From: Antilocapra americana
Taxonomy: Eukaryota > Chordata > Mammalia > Artiodactyla > Antilocapridae
Direction of reading: 5' to 3'
Assembly (NCBI GenBank): GCA_007570785.1
Contig: ML660774.1
Coordinates: forward strand, 11,562,476-11,626,475
DNA: 64,000 nt
The stretch's first letter is position 1; every line of letters begins with the position of its first letter. The translations under genes were made by a program, and so were the position numbers. This document shows, one piece after another, positions 10,285-22,269 of the stretch. The notes under the pieces were generated by a model, which saw nothing but the letters and a program-made list of their open reading frames with translations, ran no database searches and was not told the origin of the DNA.

Positions 10285-13200
10285 TTATCCATTCTTTTTT
10301 CTTCCCATTTGTGATTATAACTCATCAATGATCTGAGCTAAACTTAGAATCAAATTCATTTCCTGGTTCATAGGTCCTGGCCCACAAAAATCTGTGAATT
10401 TGAGCACTGGAGAGAAGAATTCTGAGAATTCTGGAGGAATTTGATGCTGGTGACAATTAAAGTCCAAAGTATGCCCTCAAGCTCAGGGAACGGCTTCCAC
10501 CATGGCACACATGGGAATGGTCATCACTGGGTCGTTGTCCAAGCTCTTTAATTCAGAGCCCCCACAGCCACCGACCTCTGAGCCCCTTCTCAGCAGCCAC
10601 AAGCAATGTTACATCAATAAGGGGAGAGTGTATGACCAAGAACGCCCCATCATGCCCAGAAGGCTCTCTCCTAAGACAGTTTTCCCAGGGGATGAAATGG
10701 CTTCTGAATTTCAGGGATCTTGTCTGGATTTCAGGAACCCTAGGTGTCCACTTGTTAAACTCAGGGTTTCTTGAAGTCTCACAGGGTAGGGGCATTTTAC
10801 ATGCATGTGTGGTTTCTTCCTTCTTCTACTGAAGTATAAATATTATCAGAATTGAAAGAATATTAAAGGAAGAGTTCCTTCTCCATGTACCAAAGAACTG
10901 TAAGTAGTTCAAATACAGTTAATGAAAATTGTATGAAACTTGTCATGAAGCCTTTCATTAGAGAAGACAGTAAGTAAATGTAATCTTTGCTTTTTCAACC
11001 TGAATTGCTTAAGTTCTCCCACCTGATTCACTTGTCCAGTCTTTCAGGAGTTAACTGGTTATATTTCAGTCTGCTTATAAACAGCATGGACCTTACATCA
11101 TCAACATTAATATGATTTTACAAAAAAGAATATGACCTTGGATTTCTCCTCCAAATATGTCTATGTAACCTTGTAAAATAGAGATTAAAAAGCCAAAGAG
11201 AGGAAAGCAATAACTCTGAACACCATGAAGCTCCATAGAGACTGAAGTAGGAGCCCTGCCCGCCTCTCACTCACCTCTTCAGACACATCCGCACACAGCA
11301 TGCAGTTCATGCTCAGTGCTTACTCCAAGGGCTGATACTCACTGAAACACTCAGCAGGGCCATTTAATTTCAAAGTGATGAAAAAACTCCCAGGAAGTTT
11401 TAGACTTGGATGAAGGCGGTTACTCCTTCTATCAACTCCTTCCTGAAAGTCTAGATCAATGTAAAAGGTCAAAAATTAAAAATCGAAACAGCAATCTCAC
11501 TTTGCCAGATGAATTAGAGTCAACTTAACTTTGCTTTCTAGCATATGCTGCCTTGGACAAAGGTAAATCCCTAATGTGTCCCAAACGCTCTAGAATGTTG
11601 ATGAGCCCTTAGGATGGAATATCAAAGTTCACCCCAGCCTCACGAAAAAAAGGTCTCCCAGACAATTGCTCAAATCACAACAGAATTAAAGAGACCATTT
11701 AAAATTTGGCATATGGAAATACAAGTATAAAATTACGTTGTTTAATATGATCATCAAAGTAGATAAAAAATCTATACAGCATAGTCTAAAATTTTTGGAT
11801 ATAGGTTTTTCCCAGAGACCATCATATCAGGAAGTTTTCATGTGGACTTTTATCAGGATAAGCACCTAAGTAAATTGCCAATATCCTGTGGACTATAAGC
11901 CCTCTGCAAATATAATAAGTACCCTTTGCTTCAAAAGATGAGGAACATTATGAGAGTAAATATAAAGGAATTTTAGGAGGAAAAAAAATCAGTCTAAAGA
12001 AAGCTGTCCTTCTGAATGAAAAGAAAATTTCATTCAGTACATATGTGCTCCACTTGAAGGAAAAACACAAAGGACACGTTGGTGAAAACTTTATTTACTA
12101 TTTAGGGGAAATTTAAAATTGTATTTATTCATATATTATTTTAAAATAATACAGTGAGATTCCACCCATCACACAACCCAACAATCTAAAATGGGTAATA
12201 TTTACTGGATATACATGAGCCTATAAAAGGCAGGACCAAGTGTATTATAAACTAAGAATTATGATTAAAGGAATTCAGAGCATTTGAGATCCATTACACA
12301 AAAACTCCGTTAAGTGATTTTTACCGAGGAGAAATAAATTCACTCCAAGATTCCTTTAAGTAAAGACTTGCCTACTAGATGGAGGATGTAAGTCAACTAT
12401 CTGCCCCCCCCACACCCACCACCACTCAAGAACAATTATCAGATTTTTTTTGAAAAGGTACATTCACAAGAGTCTGAAACTCAGAAGGTAAAATAGTGGT
12501 ACCCAGCTCCATGTCTTCATACAAATTCTCCTTGTACAGTACAAGAGCTATGCTAAAGATGACCATAAATACATTTTCAGTTGTATAATTTCTTTTAGAA
12601 CATTCTTTCTTCTTCTGGGTCAATGACAGGAACTGACTGAATGTGTTTCCTTTTAACAAAAGAACTCTTCCCTCTCTAACATGGAACTGAAAAGTATCTC
12701 TTCAGCTACCAGCATTTTTTCTCAGTCCTCCGTGCAGTCTAAGCTGAAAGCCTAGACTGACATCAACACCAAACTGTAGACAAGGACTGTTTTCCTGGAC
12801 TTCAGAGGGACTCCTACAGGAGAAGCAAAGTGGGAGCGATGGCCGAAGGCCTCTTGTGATCTTTATATTTCTGACAAGGTCTTTTAGGGGTTTTCACCTC
12901 ATTAAGTTTGTCATAAATGCACCAAGCTTAACCAACAGACTGACTCAACTGTCAAAGTGAGAAGCTAGGATAATCTCATGTTCTTAATTTGACGGCTCTT
13001 TTGGAATGATTTTATTCTTCAAATTTTCCACCTAAAACATAATCTTCTTATGTGTTTTAATTTTCCTCTAAGACCTTTCAGAATAGTTTGAATTTTCAGT
13101 TAAACATCGCAACTTTCTTGTGTGTCAGGGTAATAAATGACAGGCAATTCTGCCAAATGATTTAGTTAAGTATTATTGCCTTTTCCCTCAAGCAAATTTT

Positions 13201-16200
13201 GGTGAATAAATGCTCAACCTGAACTCAAGGCTAAGTGACCCACGTTTCACCAAGGAGTAACTGAAGGAAGAGTGATAGTGGGTTTCACAGCAATAATAGT
13301 AACTGTAATGGTGAAGACAACAGTACCTGAAATTCAGGGGGCATTCAGTCTATGTCAGGATCACAACACATACTGTTAAAAAGAGAAGTTTAGAACAGAC
13401 CTCTCCACCTGATACCTCAGCTCTGTGTATGGCTCACTCTCTTCCCACGTGTACTTATTAACCCTTCAGTGGTGGTCAAAGCCCAGGGAACAGGGACCAA
13501 GTCACTGATTTATTCTTTGATTCTCTACAGACTCTCGATCTGGGCCATATGTATTTGTAACACATACTCATCCAAAATGGATTAGCTAAATTCTGATCCT
13601 GGAAGACTCCAAACGGATTATCTTCTAGGATATTCTCAGAATCAAAGTCATATTTGCTATCCCAAGGGAATCCTTATGTATCAAACCAGTATTCAGTAAT
13701 TTGGTTGCACATACAATTGCTAAAAAGTATAAACTTTGCATGCTGGTTTCACAAAAATAAAACCCCACCAAGTGGATACTAATTTTTTGTTGTTGTTGTT
13801 AAGAAACCAGACAGGATGAATGAGGATTGTGGGGAGAACAACTCAAAGGATACACATACTGTGAAAAAAAAAAATTTTTGCACGTGATACAGAGATAATT
13901 TGCCACCCGCAACGCTGAAATATATTTCAAATTCTAGAGATTTTAGTGTTAACGTAGAAAGCGAAGAGCATTCTGAAAATCTGCTCCAAGTTCATATTGA
14001 GGGAGTAAATAAATAAAGTTGAACATGCATAGAGAACCCATTCTTTCCTTATGGCTCAATACATAGTAACTATTCATTCCACAGGTGGCTATCATCATTA
14101 TCATCATTCACCAGATGACAGCTAGGTATAAGAGTCAAGTCAAGAAAAGACCCTAACCAGTCAGCTTTTATCTTTTAATTAAGATCAAGTTACAGGTCCC
14201 ACATAACATCTTTTTGCCCACAAAGGAGTAGAATGAACAAAAAGTGAGCTTGAAGGTTTATGTCACATTTGATTTCTTAAAGAGATAAGCATGTTTTTAA
14301 ATGGAAAGACACAATAAAATCTGGGGGAAGAAAATAAAGATGGGCAACAGCTTAAGTATGGGAGCATCTTAATTACAGTATTATTTAGCATCCCTGGAGA
14401 CATCAAGGTCTATCCACTGTGATCACTAGGTCTCCACTGCAAGGAAGTGGGCTTGGACAGTGTAAACAGAACTGTACTACGTATGACTGTATGAAGACTT
14501 AGGGAGCCTTGATGAAGCCAGAGTGGGCTAAGGAAAGAAAAGAATTTTCCCCAGAGCTGTTGGAAAAACTAGCAAGAATCAGCAAGGACCATAAAAATTC
14601 TTTGTTGTGTATTGTTCACAAACTATTCCAAAAATGAATATAACACAGGGCTCTTTTTTTTTTTCCCAAGCTCCTGGAAGAAAGGTTATAAAATGTTCTT
14701 ATCTCATCCACCTCACTGCCGAATCCCAGACAATACTCAAGTTCTGAACAGAGGTGCTAACGCAGCACAAAAATAGGTGTGGGCATGTAAGCTTTATTTA
14801 TTTATTTTTGTAGTGGGATAAGGAGATGGCATAAAATTAAATACATGACATTTGTGGCACTAAGTCATCACATCAACCTTAGATGTAAGAAACTTCGAGA
14901 TTTTTCAACCAAGTATTTATATTCATACACACCCAGAAAAACAAGAGAACCAGACTTTTCTCAGGCAAGGTATCCAAAGCAAAATTCTCAGAAGAGATGT
15001 GACCCACATGTTCAAACCCAGACTTGTAAACAAAAAGCACATTAACTCAAAGCTTAAGTCAATACTGATTATATTTACCAATGAGAAAGCTAACTTAATG
15101 GCAGAGGAGACTATTCTCAGAAACACTGAAAGTTTAAAAGAGTCCATTAGCACATAAAAAATAACAGCATACTGCTTGCTTCCACAGATTAATATAAAAT
15201 AGCTTTTACTAAATTGGACAAAAAAATTAGAAGGTAAATCATGTTTTGATTAAGTCAGTTAGTTAGAGCCTGATCAACTAGGCAGAGCCTGGTGGAGCTG
15301 AACCCCCAACTGTTGCTTTGGTTTTGTCTGCTGCATCTACAACATTTCCACAGACACCAGGTTTTATAAAACAGCCAGAAAGGCAATGAGAGGAAAATAT
15401 AAGATGAGTCAGGACAAATTTGTTACTACCAATAAAACAAGAACACCAAAGCACATGGACTTTTGATGACAGAACAGTAAGACGCATCATCTTCATCTTT
15501 TAAAGAATGTGTTCCTTGCTTGCTTTCTGGTGTAGCGAGTACTGAATTCATCTGTTCACAGGTGTTGTTACTTTATATAAAAGACAACAAAATTAAAAAT
15601 TACTCTTAAAATCCATCAATGGCTATTTCCAGAATGTAAAATGATTATAGTATCCCTCCAAAATTGGAGCTACATGTTACTTTTGGATGACTAAGGCTTG
15701 GTACAGAGTAGAGACTCAGTACTTTCCTTTGAAGACTGACATTAACACCCTTTCTTAAAGTACTGAAATCAGTGGCTTTCACTCTACAATAAGAAGCACA
15801 TGTTATGGGCCAGGCTGTAAAATGAAAAGCTATTACCACAGAAAACAATGAACAGAACAGTTTCATTGCTTTCTTTTTCTTATCCAGGTTATATCTACAT
15901 GGTTTTGAATATTCAGATAAAGGTGCAGGAATGAGTTGACAACTTTTCAAATCATTTAGACAAGTGGCATCATGTCACCGCAATCTTAGTTAACTGAGTT
16001 TTTCAGAATTTAGTTGGGTGACAACATAGCCAAACGGTACTAAGTATGTGAATATGCAGAAATATATTCAACTGAAAATGTTGCTTTTGATCTAAATTTA
16101 TGATTTGCAGTAAGTAGTCTACAAGTCCATGAAATCAATGTATTCATATCCTGTTTGGGGGAATAATAAATAGCAACCTATGAGGTGTTTTCAAGGTTCT

Positions 16201-17137
16201 GTTCCGAAAGCTGGTCACTGAAGGGCATTAGGATAAAACCAGCAGATGGCTCTGAACACTTTAAAAAGACATACATGTACAGAGAGATAGATATGGATAT
16301 ATGGAGCAGTAAGCAAATATAACAAAACAGAAGTGAAGACAGAAACTAGGCTCAACAGAGAAGCTACCATAGGAAAATTAAGAGGCAGGGTCCATCTGAA
16401 AAATTAAGGCTAAAAAAGAGAAGAAATGGCCATAGAAAGGCTCCATGTCTGGCCAGAAGAGTCAGGAGAAACAATGATAAATGACCCAAGGCAAGCAGAA
16501 GAGAGAATGAAGTGGACACTCTAGAAAGGAGACCAGGCACCCCCTACTCCGAGAAGGTGAGTAGGTTTGCAGTGGGAAGCAAGAAACATGAACTTCAAAA
16601 TCTTTCAGACACGTATGTCCCAATGATAAAAACATATGAGCATACAAGACGAAAAACTCCAGAGTATTTCCAGACTTTCAGAACTCCAATAGCTACCATC
16701 TCTTCCCTTCCAGCCTCTAAATCCAGGGATAATGATTAGAAACCTTGGAATCAAAAGGGCTTTACTGACAGGCTAAGTTAACTGAGGCCAAGGATTCTGC
16801 AAACTGAATCTTTGGAGACACCATGGTCTCCAAGGTCACGTCACACATCCCAAAAGACTAAAGTGCTTTAAGGTAACGAAGTTCCCCTACTCAAGGCACA
16901 GAACAGAAACCAAATGAGAAGCAAGGGAGGAAATGAAAAACCCTAATAAATAACGTGGCTTGCACAATCATCCAGGGGAGCCAACTAGCAACTTTTCGGG
17001 GAGAAATTTAAAAATGCTTATGTTCTTCTGCACTGAGCAATCACTTCATGTTAAGCTTTAGTGCTATTAAAAGAAAAAAGGATTTAATATTACAAAAAGG
17101 GAAAACAACTATTAACACAAAATTAGCATATTCTTAC
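10285..17137. other. Repeat-poor AT-rich region left of the CpG island
   Basis: About 6.9 kb in which I recognise no BovB, Bov-tA, CHR SINE or L1 copy, in contrast to the regions either side. Short frames occur at 12426-12659, 15278-15496 and 15645-15950 on the minus strand and 14845-15045 on the plus strand; none shows a domain I recognise. A strong plus-strand donor-like motif (GAGAAG|GTGAGTAGG) lies at about 16551-16565. The simplest reading is intron, UTR or flank of a gene tied to the CpG island. Confidence 0.45.
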
Positions 17138-17210
17138 CCTGTACATCCTCTAGAAGAAGATCACAGGCACCAATGTTGGTAATTTCCTGACGAAATAATT
17201 ATTATTCATG
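17138..17210 (-). other. Candidate minus-strand exon (inference)
   Basis: On the minus strand a long pyrimidine tract ends in cacccgcccag, followed by 73 bp and the donor CAGG|GTAAGA (intron starts at 17137). A second possible acceptor (tcgtcag) would give 17138-17186. In that shorter version one frame reads EITNIGACDLLLEDVQ without a stop; in the longer version the same frame has stops upstream, so the longer exon would be 5' UTR. It lies ~950 bp downstream of the minus-strand donor in the CpG island. I do not recognise the peptide. Chance occurrence is quite possible. Confidence 0.25.
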
Positions 17211-18157
17211 CTGGGCGGGTGGGGGGGGAAGAAGTGACAGAAGTTTTAAAGACTGCCTGGAGCAAGAATTAAAAATATTAAAGCATAGGCCACAGGCACA
17301 CTAAGTTGGCATCTCAAGTTTTCCAGGATTCCGACATCTCTGCTTGAATGAAATCTGACGATACCCCTAGTTAAAAGGATGAATGTTTCTGAGAAACGAC
17401 TAGATAAACGTCATCACCAGTCGCAAACGAGCCACCTAAACGCTTTCGAAGGCAGTTCTGCATAAATATTTGAGAGTTCGGATACCTGAAAACTTTTACT
17501 CCTGAAATCTGCGGAGTTTCCACTTCAAACGACTCACATAGCTCTTAGAGCGGATTTCTTGTAAATATCGTTAAGATGCGGTCTCTGAAAAGTTTCAAAG
17601 TTCTCGGGTACTCGGAGGCTGAGTGAGTCCCTAAAACGTCAAGAATGGTATTTGGAGTTCAAGGCTGAAGACGGCATGAAATAGGTTGGAAAGCGTCTAG
17701 CCCACCTCAGAGGGGTTTAAACTGCACCCACATACTTAAAGCTCCCTCAAAGGCACACCACGACGGGCCATTTTTACCTGTCTCACCAGTCCCGGGCAGC
17801 TCGGGGTGAGAACGGACTTGCAGAGCTCGGAGCAGGGTCCTGTCGGTAACCCGAGAGCCCCCAGGGGACCCGTCAGCACGTAGAGCCGGCGAGGCCTGGC
17901 TGTCCCGCCCGGGGGGTGCCCAGGGACCCCCGAGACCCGAGCGGCCAGGGTCCCAGCACCTGGGACCGCGCGAGCCGGAGGCGCAGCCCGGAGCGCGGCG
18001 CCGAGACGGCCGGTCTCCGAGGAGCCGGAGCGCGGCCTCGCAGCAGCCGCGCGCAGCTGGACGCGGCCCGGGACGCCCCCGTCTCGGCTCTTCGCCTCGG
18101 CGCCGGTGCCCAGGCCGCCCCTGCCGGCGGCCCCTCCGCGCAGCCGGACCCTCGGCA

Positions 18158-18164
18158 ACTTACT
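18158..18164 (-). promoter_or_regulatory. Strong 5' splice donor (minus strand) in the CpG island
   Basis: The minus strand reads CCCA|GTAAGTTG, a perfect +1 to +6 donor, after a GC-rich leader that could be a first, non-coding exon. A second, weaker donor choice lies near 17777-17788 (CTG|GTGAGA or CAG|GTAAAA). Not proven to be used. Confidence 0.4.
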
Positions 18165-18303
18165 GGGCAGTGCGAGGGGGCGGTGGCGGCCGAGCGGCTG
18201 GAGCGAAGCGGGGCCGGCGGCTCGGGGAGACTCAAGAAGCGGCTGCCGCCTCGCTGGGTCCGCGCGGAGAAGAGCGCCGGAGCCGCGGCGCCGGGGAAAG
18301 CGG

Positions 18304-18319
18304 GCTGGGCACGTGGGCG
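18304..18319. promoter_or_regulatory. E-box 16-mer, copy 1
   Basis: GCTGGGCACGTGGGCG contains the palindromic E-box CACGTG (18310-18315), the core bound by USF and MYC/MAX-family factors. An identical 16-mer occurs 257 bp to the right. Confidence 0.6.
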
Positions 18320-18337
18320 CCGCGGGTGTAGCCGCGC

Positions 18338-18413
18338 GGGGGCGGGGCCTGGCGCGCGGGGGCGGGCCCGGCACTAGGGGCGGGGCCTGGCGCGAGGGTC
18401 GGGGCCTGGCCCG
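18338..18413. promoter_or_regulatory. Tandem GC-box array (four 18-19-bp units at 19-20-bp spacing)
   Basis: Four tandem units start at about 18338, 18358, 18377 and 18396. Units 1 and 3 share GGGGCGGGGCCTGGCGCG; units 2 and 4 are variants. Units 1-3 carry GGGCGG, the SP/KLF GC-box core. The run also has enough G tracts to form a G-quadruplex. It looks like a small promoter minisatellite. Confidence 0.7.
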
Positions 18414-18499
18414 CTGGCTCCGCCCTCTCCTCTCCCCGCCCCCGCGCCGACCCCCGCCCGAGCCCTCCTCCCGCGCGCGCACCGTCCAGCCCGTGCGGG

Positions 18500-18504
18500 C
18501 CAAT
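18500..18504. promoter_or_regulatory. CCAAT box
   Basis: GGGCCAATCCGCG in the middle of the island, the NF-Y core, between the GC-box array and the second E-box. Confidence 0.5.
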
Positions 18505-18560
18505 CCGCGAGGTGGGCGGGTCCGGCCGCCGCGCCGCCGGGTTTGCCCGCGGCCGCGAGC

Positions 18561-18576
18561 GCTGGGCACGTGGGCG
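18561..18576. promoter_or_regulatory. E-box 16-mer, copy 2
   Basis: Identical to 18304-18319 (GCTGGGCACGTGGGCG). The E-box CACGTG is at 18567-18572. Confidence 0.6.
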
Positions 18577-18665
18577 AGCGCTCGGCCCCCGGCCCAGGCG
18601 GTGGGCGCGGGCGAGCCGGGCACGCCGAGCTCTGCCAGGTGGCGAATCCCTGCTTTCCCCGGAGG

Positions 18666-19203
18666 ACCCAGTCAGCCTCAGGGGCATCTCCGAGGCTATT
18701 TGTAAGCAAAGGTCCTCTAAAGTGTGATTTTTGTCCCCGATTTACTTTTTATGCTGAAAAGAATTTGCGGATAATAAAATAATGATAATGACGTAAACAA
18801 TGACCGTACTACATAGAACCCAGGTGAGCATGCTTTGTCATTTAGTACTGCTTCTCCAATAAAGACCATAAACTGTTTGTTACAGTGTTTAGTTGCTCTT
18901 TTGAGAATCCCAGGAGAGTGAATAGATAGTCCGGATGATTTAGGGGTGGGCTAAAAAGAAAGCAATACTTGTTTCCAAGAGCCTAAGAGTTACACAGCCA
19001 AGGTATTGTTTGCTTTTGGAGTCTCTGATAAGATTAAAGGCACAGTGTGAAACTCTTAATTTTAATCCCAAAAGGGGAAACATTGGGATTGTATTGAACA
19101 GTGAGTGTATATTATTATCAGTATTTTGCTTAATATCATAGTAAACATCTTTATTCATCTGTCTGTAATGTTCACTTTGACAAAGTGCCAGATTCACATT
19201 GAT
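18666..19203. other. Unassigned flank right of the CpG island
   Basis: Base composition falls back to AT-rich. A plus-strand donor-like CCCAG|GTGAGC lies near 18820. No repeat or gene recognised. Confidence 0.4.
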
Positions 19204-19237
19204 GCGTTGTTGAGTCGTGTCCGACTCTTTGCGACAT
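19204..19237 (-). repeat. Very short BovA SINE 3' fragment
   Basis: gttgttgagtcgtgtccgac followed by tctttgcgac is the last ~30 bp of the BovA/BovB module in minus orientation, with unrelated sequence on both sides. An extremely 5'-truncated insertion or remnant. Confidence 0.7.
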
Positions 19238-21734
19238 GTAGCTGGTGCATTACATGTACATTTTTCATGTGATACTCTAAAGCATCCTTAATTTCTTTAA
19301 GACATGTTTTCCCAAGATTACCTGATTAAAGGTTTAGGGCTTCGTTGCAGAAACTGATCCATGTACAAAATCTCCATGAAAGCGCATGCACCTCATAAAG
19401 CCATTAAGAACTCCATTAAAGAACTAGAAATCTAAACCGCAACATGGCTACAAGAGTATTATCTGTTCTAGTAAATGTCCTAAGCAATAGAGACACTGTT
19501 AATATAAGCTTCTTTTTTATGGTATAACACAGATTCCTTATGCAAATAATGATTAATGACTTTGAGGAAAATGATACCCATAGCCTCTGGCACCAAGTTC
19601 ATTCTATCCCACAAAGGCTAGGAGGCATTGTACACAGGGAGGAAGACTCAAGACTCAAGAGAAGTTGTCTGATTTCTAAAGGGGAGGAACCCAATCTAAA
19701 ATTTTGTATCTTTTTTTTTTTAATGGAGGTTGCTGTTTTTTAATTCATGAGATTATTCCCGCATATATTTTTATTTAAACACCGGTAAAGGCACAGTCTG
19801 TAATTAGGTTGCAGAACAATGACTAGGGATAAACTAATCTTTTTAACATTTAGAAACTTTGTCTTTAGTCAGAATAGCCATCTTTGAGCTTAGGTAGTAG
19901 TCCCACCCATCAGATTTTGATACTGAAGCAATACATGTGTCCCTGTGTAAATAATAAAAGCTATTTCCTCTTCAAGCAAAAAGGAACAAGTCTTTTCTAA
20001 CAAGCATAATGTTTGATAAATATCTTAAAGTTTTGACTTGACATGTTCCTTTTCCTCTTTGAAATTATTTACCTGTAAATCCCACATCTCATCTTTGGTT
20101 ATTTCTCAACTGTTACCATGTATTTAGCTGGAAAAAGAATAGAGGATCTACAGATCTAGTATGAGTTTGTAAGACTCAGAGACACAGGAAATTAGAACAT
20201 TTAGTAAAAAAACATTTGTCACAGGCTAAGCTCTTTTGACATCTTCATTTGCATTTCCTTTGGCACTACTCTGTTCCTGCTATAGCGAACTGTCATCTTC
20301 CTAGTGGAGTAATTATTTTACCCACCTCATACCTCACCCCATGAGGAGGACTGTAAACACTTTACACTTTCATCCATCAAGCTTCCTCTTTAGGAATGAA
20401 AACCCAGCTTAGTCATTTTCAGCAGAAAGAGTAATAGAGATTGTTGTCTTCCAAAGGTTTGTGCCTGTCTGAACCCCTAAGGTTTTATGAAATTGCTGGG
20501 AATTTCAAGGGACTTTTCTAGCTGAATAAATTCCACACCCTGTACTCTTACAGTTGCCAAATACAACTCAAGAGTAAATCACATGTCCACAAATAAGGGA
20601 TTTACTTTAACTATCAAGACTGAGTGAATTGATTCTTATTAGTTCTAATTTTGACTCCATTATTCCCAAGCTATTTCAGCAAAGAAAAAGCTAAAATCCC
20701 CCAGTTTTTCCTAGCACAAGTGAAGCTTGTGCTATAATTGAATAAATAGACTTGAAGGAGAAGAAAATATTGGTCAGCGTTCAGGCCATTGTTATTCTCC
20801 ATTTCCCTTTCAAAAGCATGTGAAAAGTAAAGGCAACGTTCCACTGGACACATTCTATATTTACCCATCCCTTAAGGTAAGCAATAAAATATTGAAGAAA
20901 AATACAATAAGCCCTTATAAGACAAATGATCCTTTAAATTTGTGTTTCTCTGCTTGTCTTTTAACAAAGACCAAATGACAGTCTCACAACGGTTTCTAGC
21001 CCTGCACTGCTCTCCCTATGAATTTCCCTACATCCTGCCACTCGACTTGTTTCTGGGTTTTCTTTACATTGGCCAGTAATCAAGAATCGCCCAGAGCTCC
21101 ACCCATTCTGTGCTTGTCTCTGTTGCCTTCAGCCGGGATTCCTGGTGGGACTGTGGCTGCCAGAAAAATCAAACTTCTTAACCCAGACATCTTCAGTCAT
21201 TTTGTCACTCGGATTGAAACCCAGGCAGTCAGGAGAGAGTTCACTTGATGTAAATCCTCCTCCAGCCTGGCCAAAGGTTCTCAGTTGCTCCAGGATGACT
21301 TCCTAACCTTGTCCAGGGAACTGTTCTGTTTTCAACTCCTTCAAGTTCTTTTCACTTTCACTATCTCATTTTCTTCCTACCGACCTTAAAATCATTTCTC
21401 CCAGTTGCTAACTATGAAACTCATAAAACTAAATTCTTGAATCATTTTATCTTCATCCACCATCACAATCTCAGTTGTTATACGTTTTTAAGGTGCAGCC
21501 CACTTGATGGCATAGCTCCCAAAAGCTACCTTGGAAGATCTTGCTTTTCATCTTTGCTCCAGACTCTCTGGGAAGATGAACTTACAAGCACTTGAAATTA
21601 TATGATTGAAGAAAAACTCATCTCTTCCTTACACTGATACCTCTCTCCAAGTTCCTTCTGACTATTCTCCTGGTCCTCCTTAAGTTATGTATTCTCCTGG
21701 TAATAATCTTAAGTTTTTATTGACTCCTCTCTCC
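19238..21734. other. Unassigned sequence
   Basis: About 2.5 kb with no recognisable young repeat. Short frames (67 aa plus at 19540, 65 aa minus at 20671, 76 aa plus at 21018) carry no recognisable motif. Confidence 0.4.
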
Positions 21735-21875
21735 TTTTTTTAAAATATTTATTTATTTATTTTTTCCTTTACATTATCGTGTTGGTTTTGCCATACATTG
21801 ACATGAATCCGCCATGGGTATACATGTGTTCCCCTTCCAGCACCCCCCTCCCACCTCCCTCCCAATTCCATCCCT
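21735..21875 (-). mobile_element. L1 3' UTR fragment
   Basis: A T-rich run (L1 poly(A) on the minus strand) is followed by ttggttttgccatacattga, the same L1 3' UTR text seen at 6.0 and 57.3 kb, and a C-rich tract. Only ~140 bp are kept. Confidence 0.8.
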
Positions 21876-22269
21876 CCTTTACTTTTTTTATGTTGCATCA
21901 TTCACAAAGTTTTACTACTCTTCCTCCATCAATTCTGTATTACAGAAACAATCCTTTCTCTTGATCTCTTATCTCTGTTTCCCTAATCTCTATCCTTATC
22001 ATGTTAAGACAAGTCTTCTCAGCAACTCATGATATCTTATCATTCTTTATAGAATCAAGTTAAACTCCTGAGTCTTAAAGATTCCATCAGAATATCTCAA
22101 CTTACCATGTAGACCCATGCTATCCACTTGCCACATGGGCACGTGGCCACTTGAAAAATGGTTAGTCTAAATGAGATGTAAACTGAGAACAGTAAAATAT
22201 ACACTGAATTTCAAAAACAGTACAATCAAAATCATGTAAAAATGACTCATAGTTTTCTTCATATTGATT

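Larger units (their letters stand above)
17775..18665. promoter_or_regulatory. CpG island / candidate promoter
   Basis: Nearly 900 bp of very GC-rich, CpG-dense DNA in an otherwise AT-rich window, with GC boxes, E-boxes and a CCAAT box but no clear TATA box. CpG islands of this form mark promoters of broadly expressed genes. The best minus-strand splice donor (exon base 18164, intron GTAAGT from 18163 downward) and the repeat-poor DNA to the left favour leftward transcription. Bidirectional firing is not excluded. Open frames up to 295 aa on the minus strand and 199 aa on the plus strand are Arg/Pro/Ala/Gly-rich on every frame, as GC-rich DNA always gives, so they are not called as genes. Confidence 0.85.

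Noticed and set aside
15278..15496. Possible terminal coding exon on the minus strand ending GGSAPPGSA
   Set aside because: The end of the frame looks protein-like, but there is no good acceptor in phase and I recognise no family. Kept only as part of the unassigned region.
16551..16565. Plus-strand donor GAGAAG|GTGAGTAGG
   Set aside because: A strong motif, but no matching exon frame or acceptor was found nearby; single donor-like motifs are common by chance.
17736..18623. 295-aa minus-strand frame (and several plus/minus frames) in the CpG island
   Set aside because: All frames here are open because stop codons are rare in GC-rich DNA. The products are Arg/Pro/Ala/Gly-rich and no frame stands out. 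It is better explained as a promoter and 5' leader.
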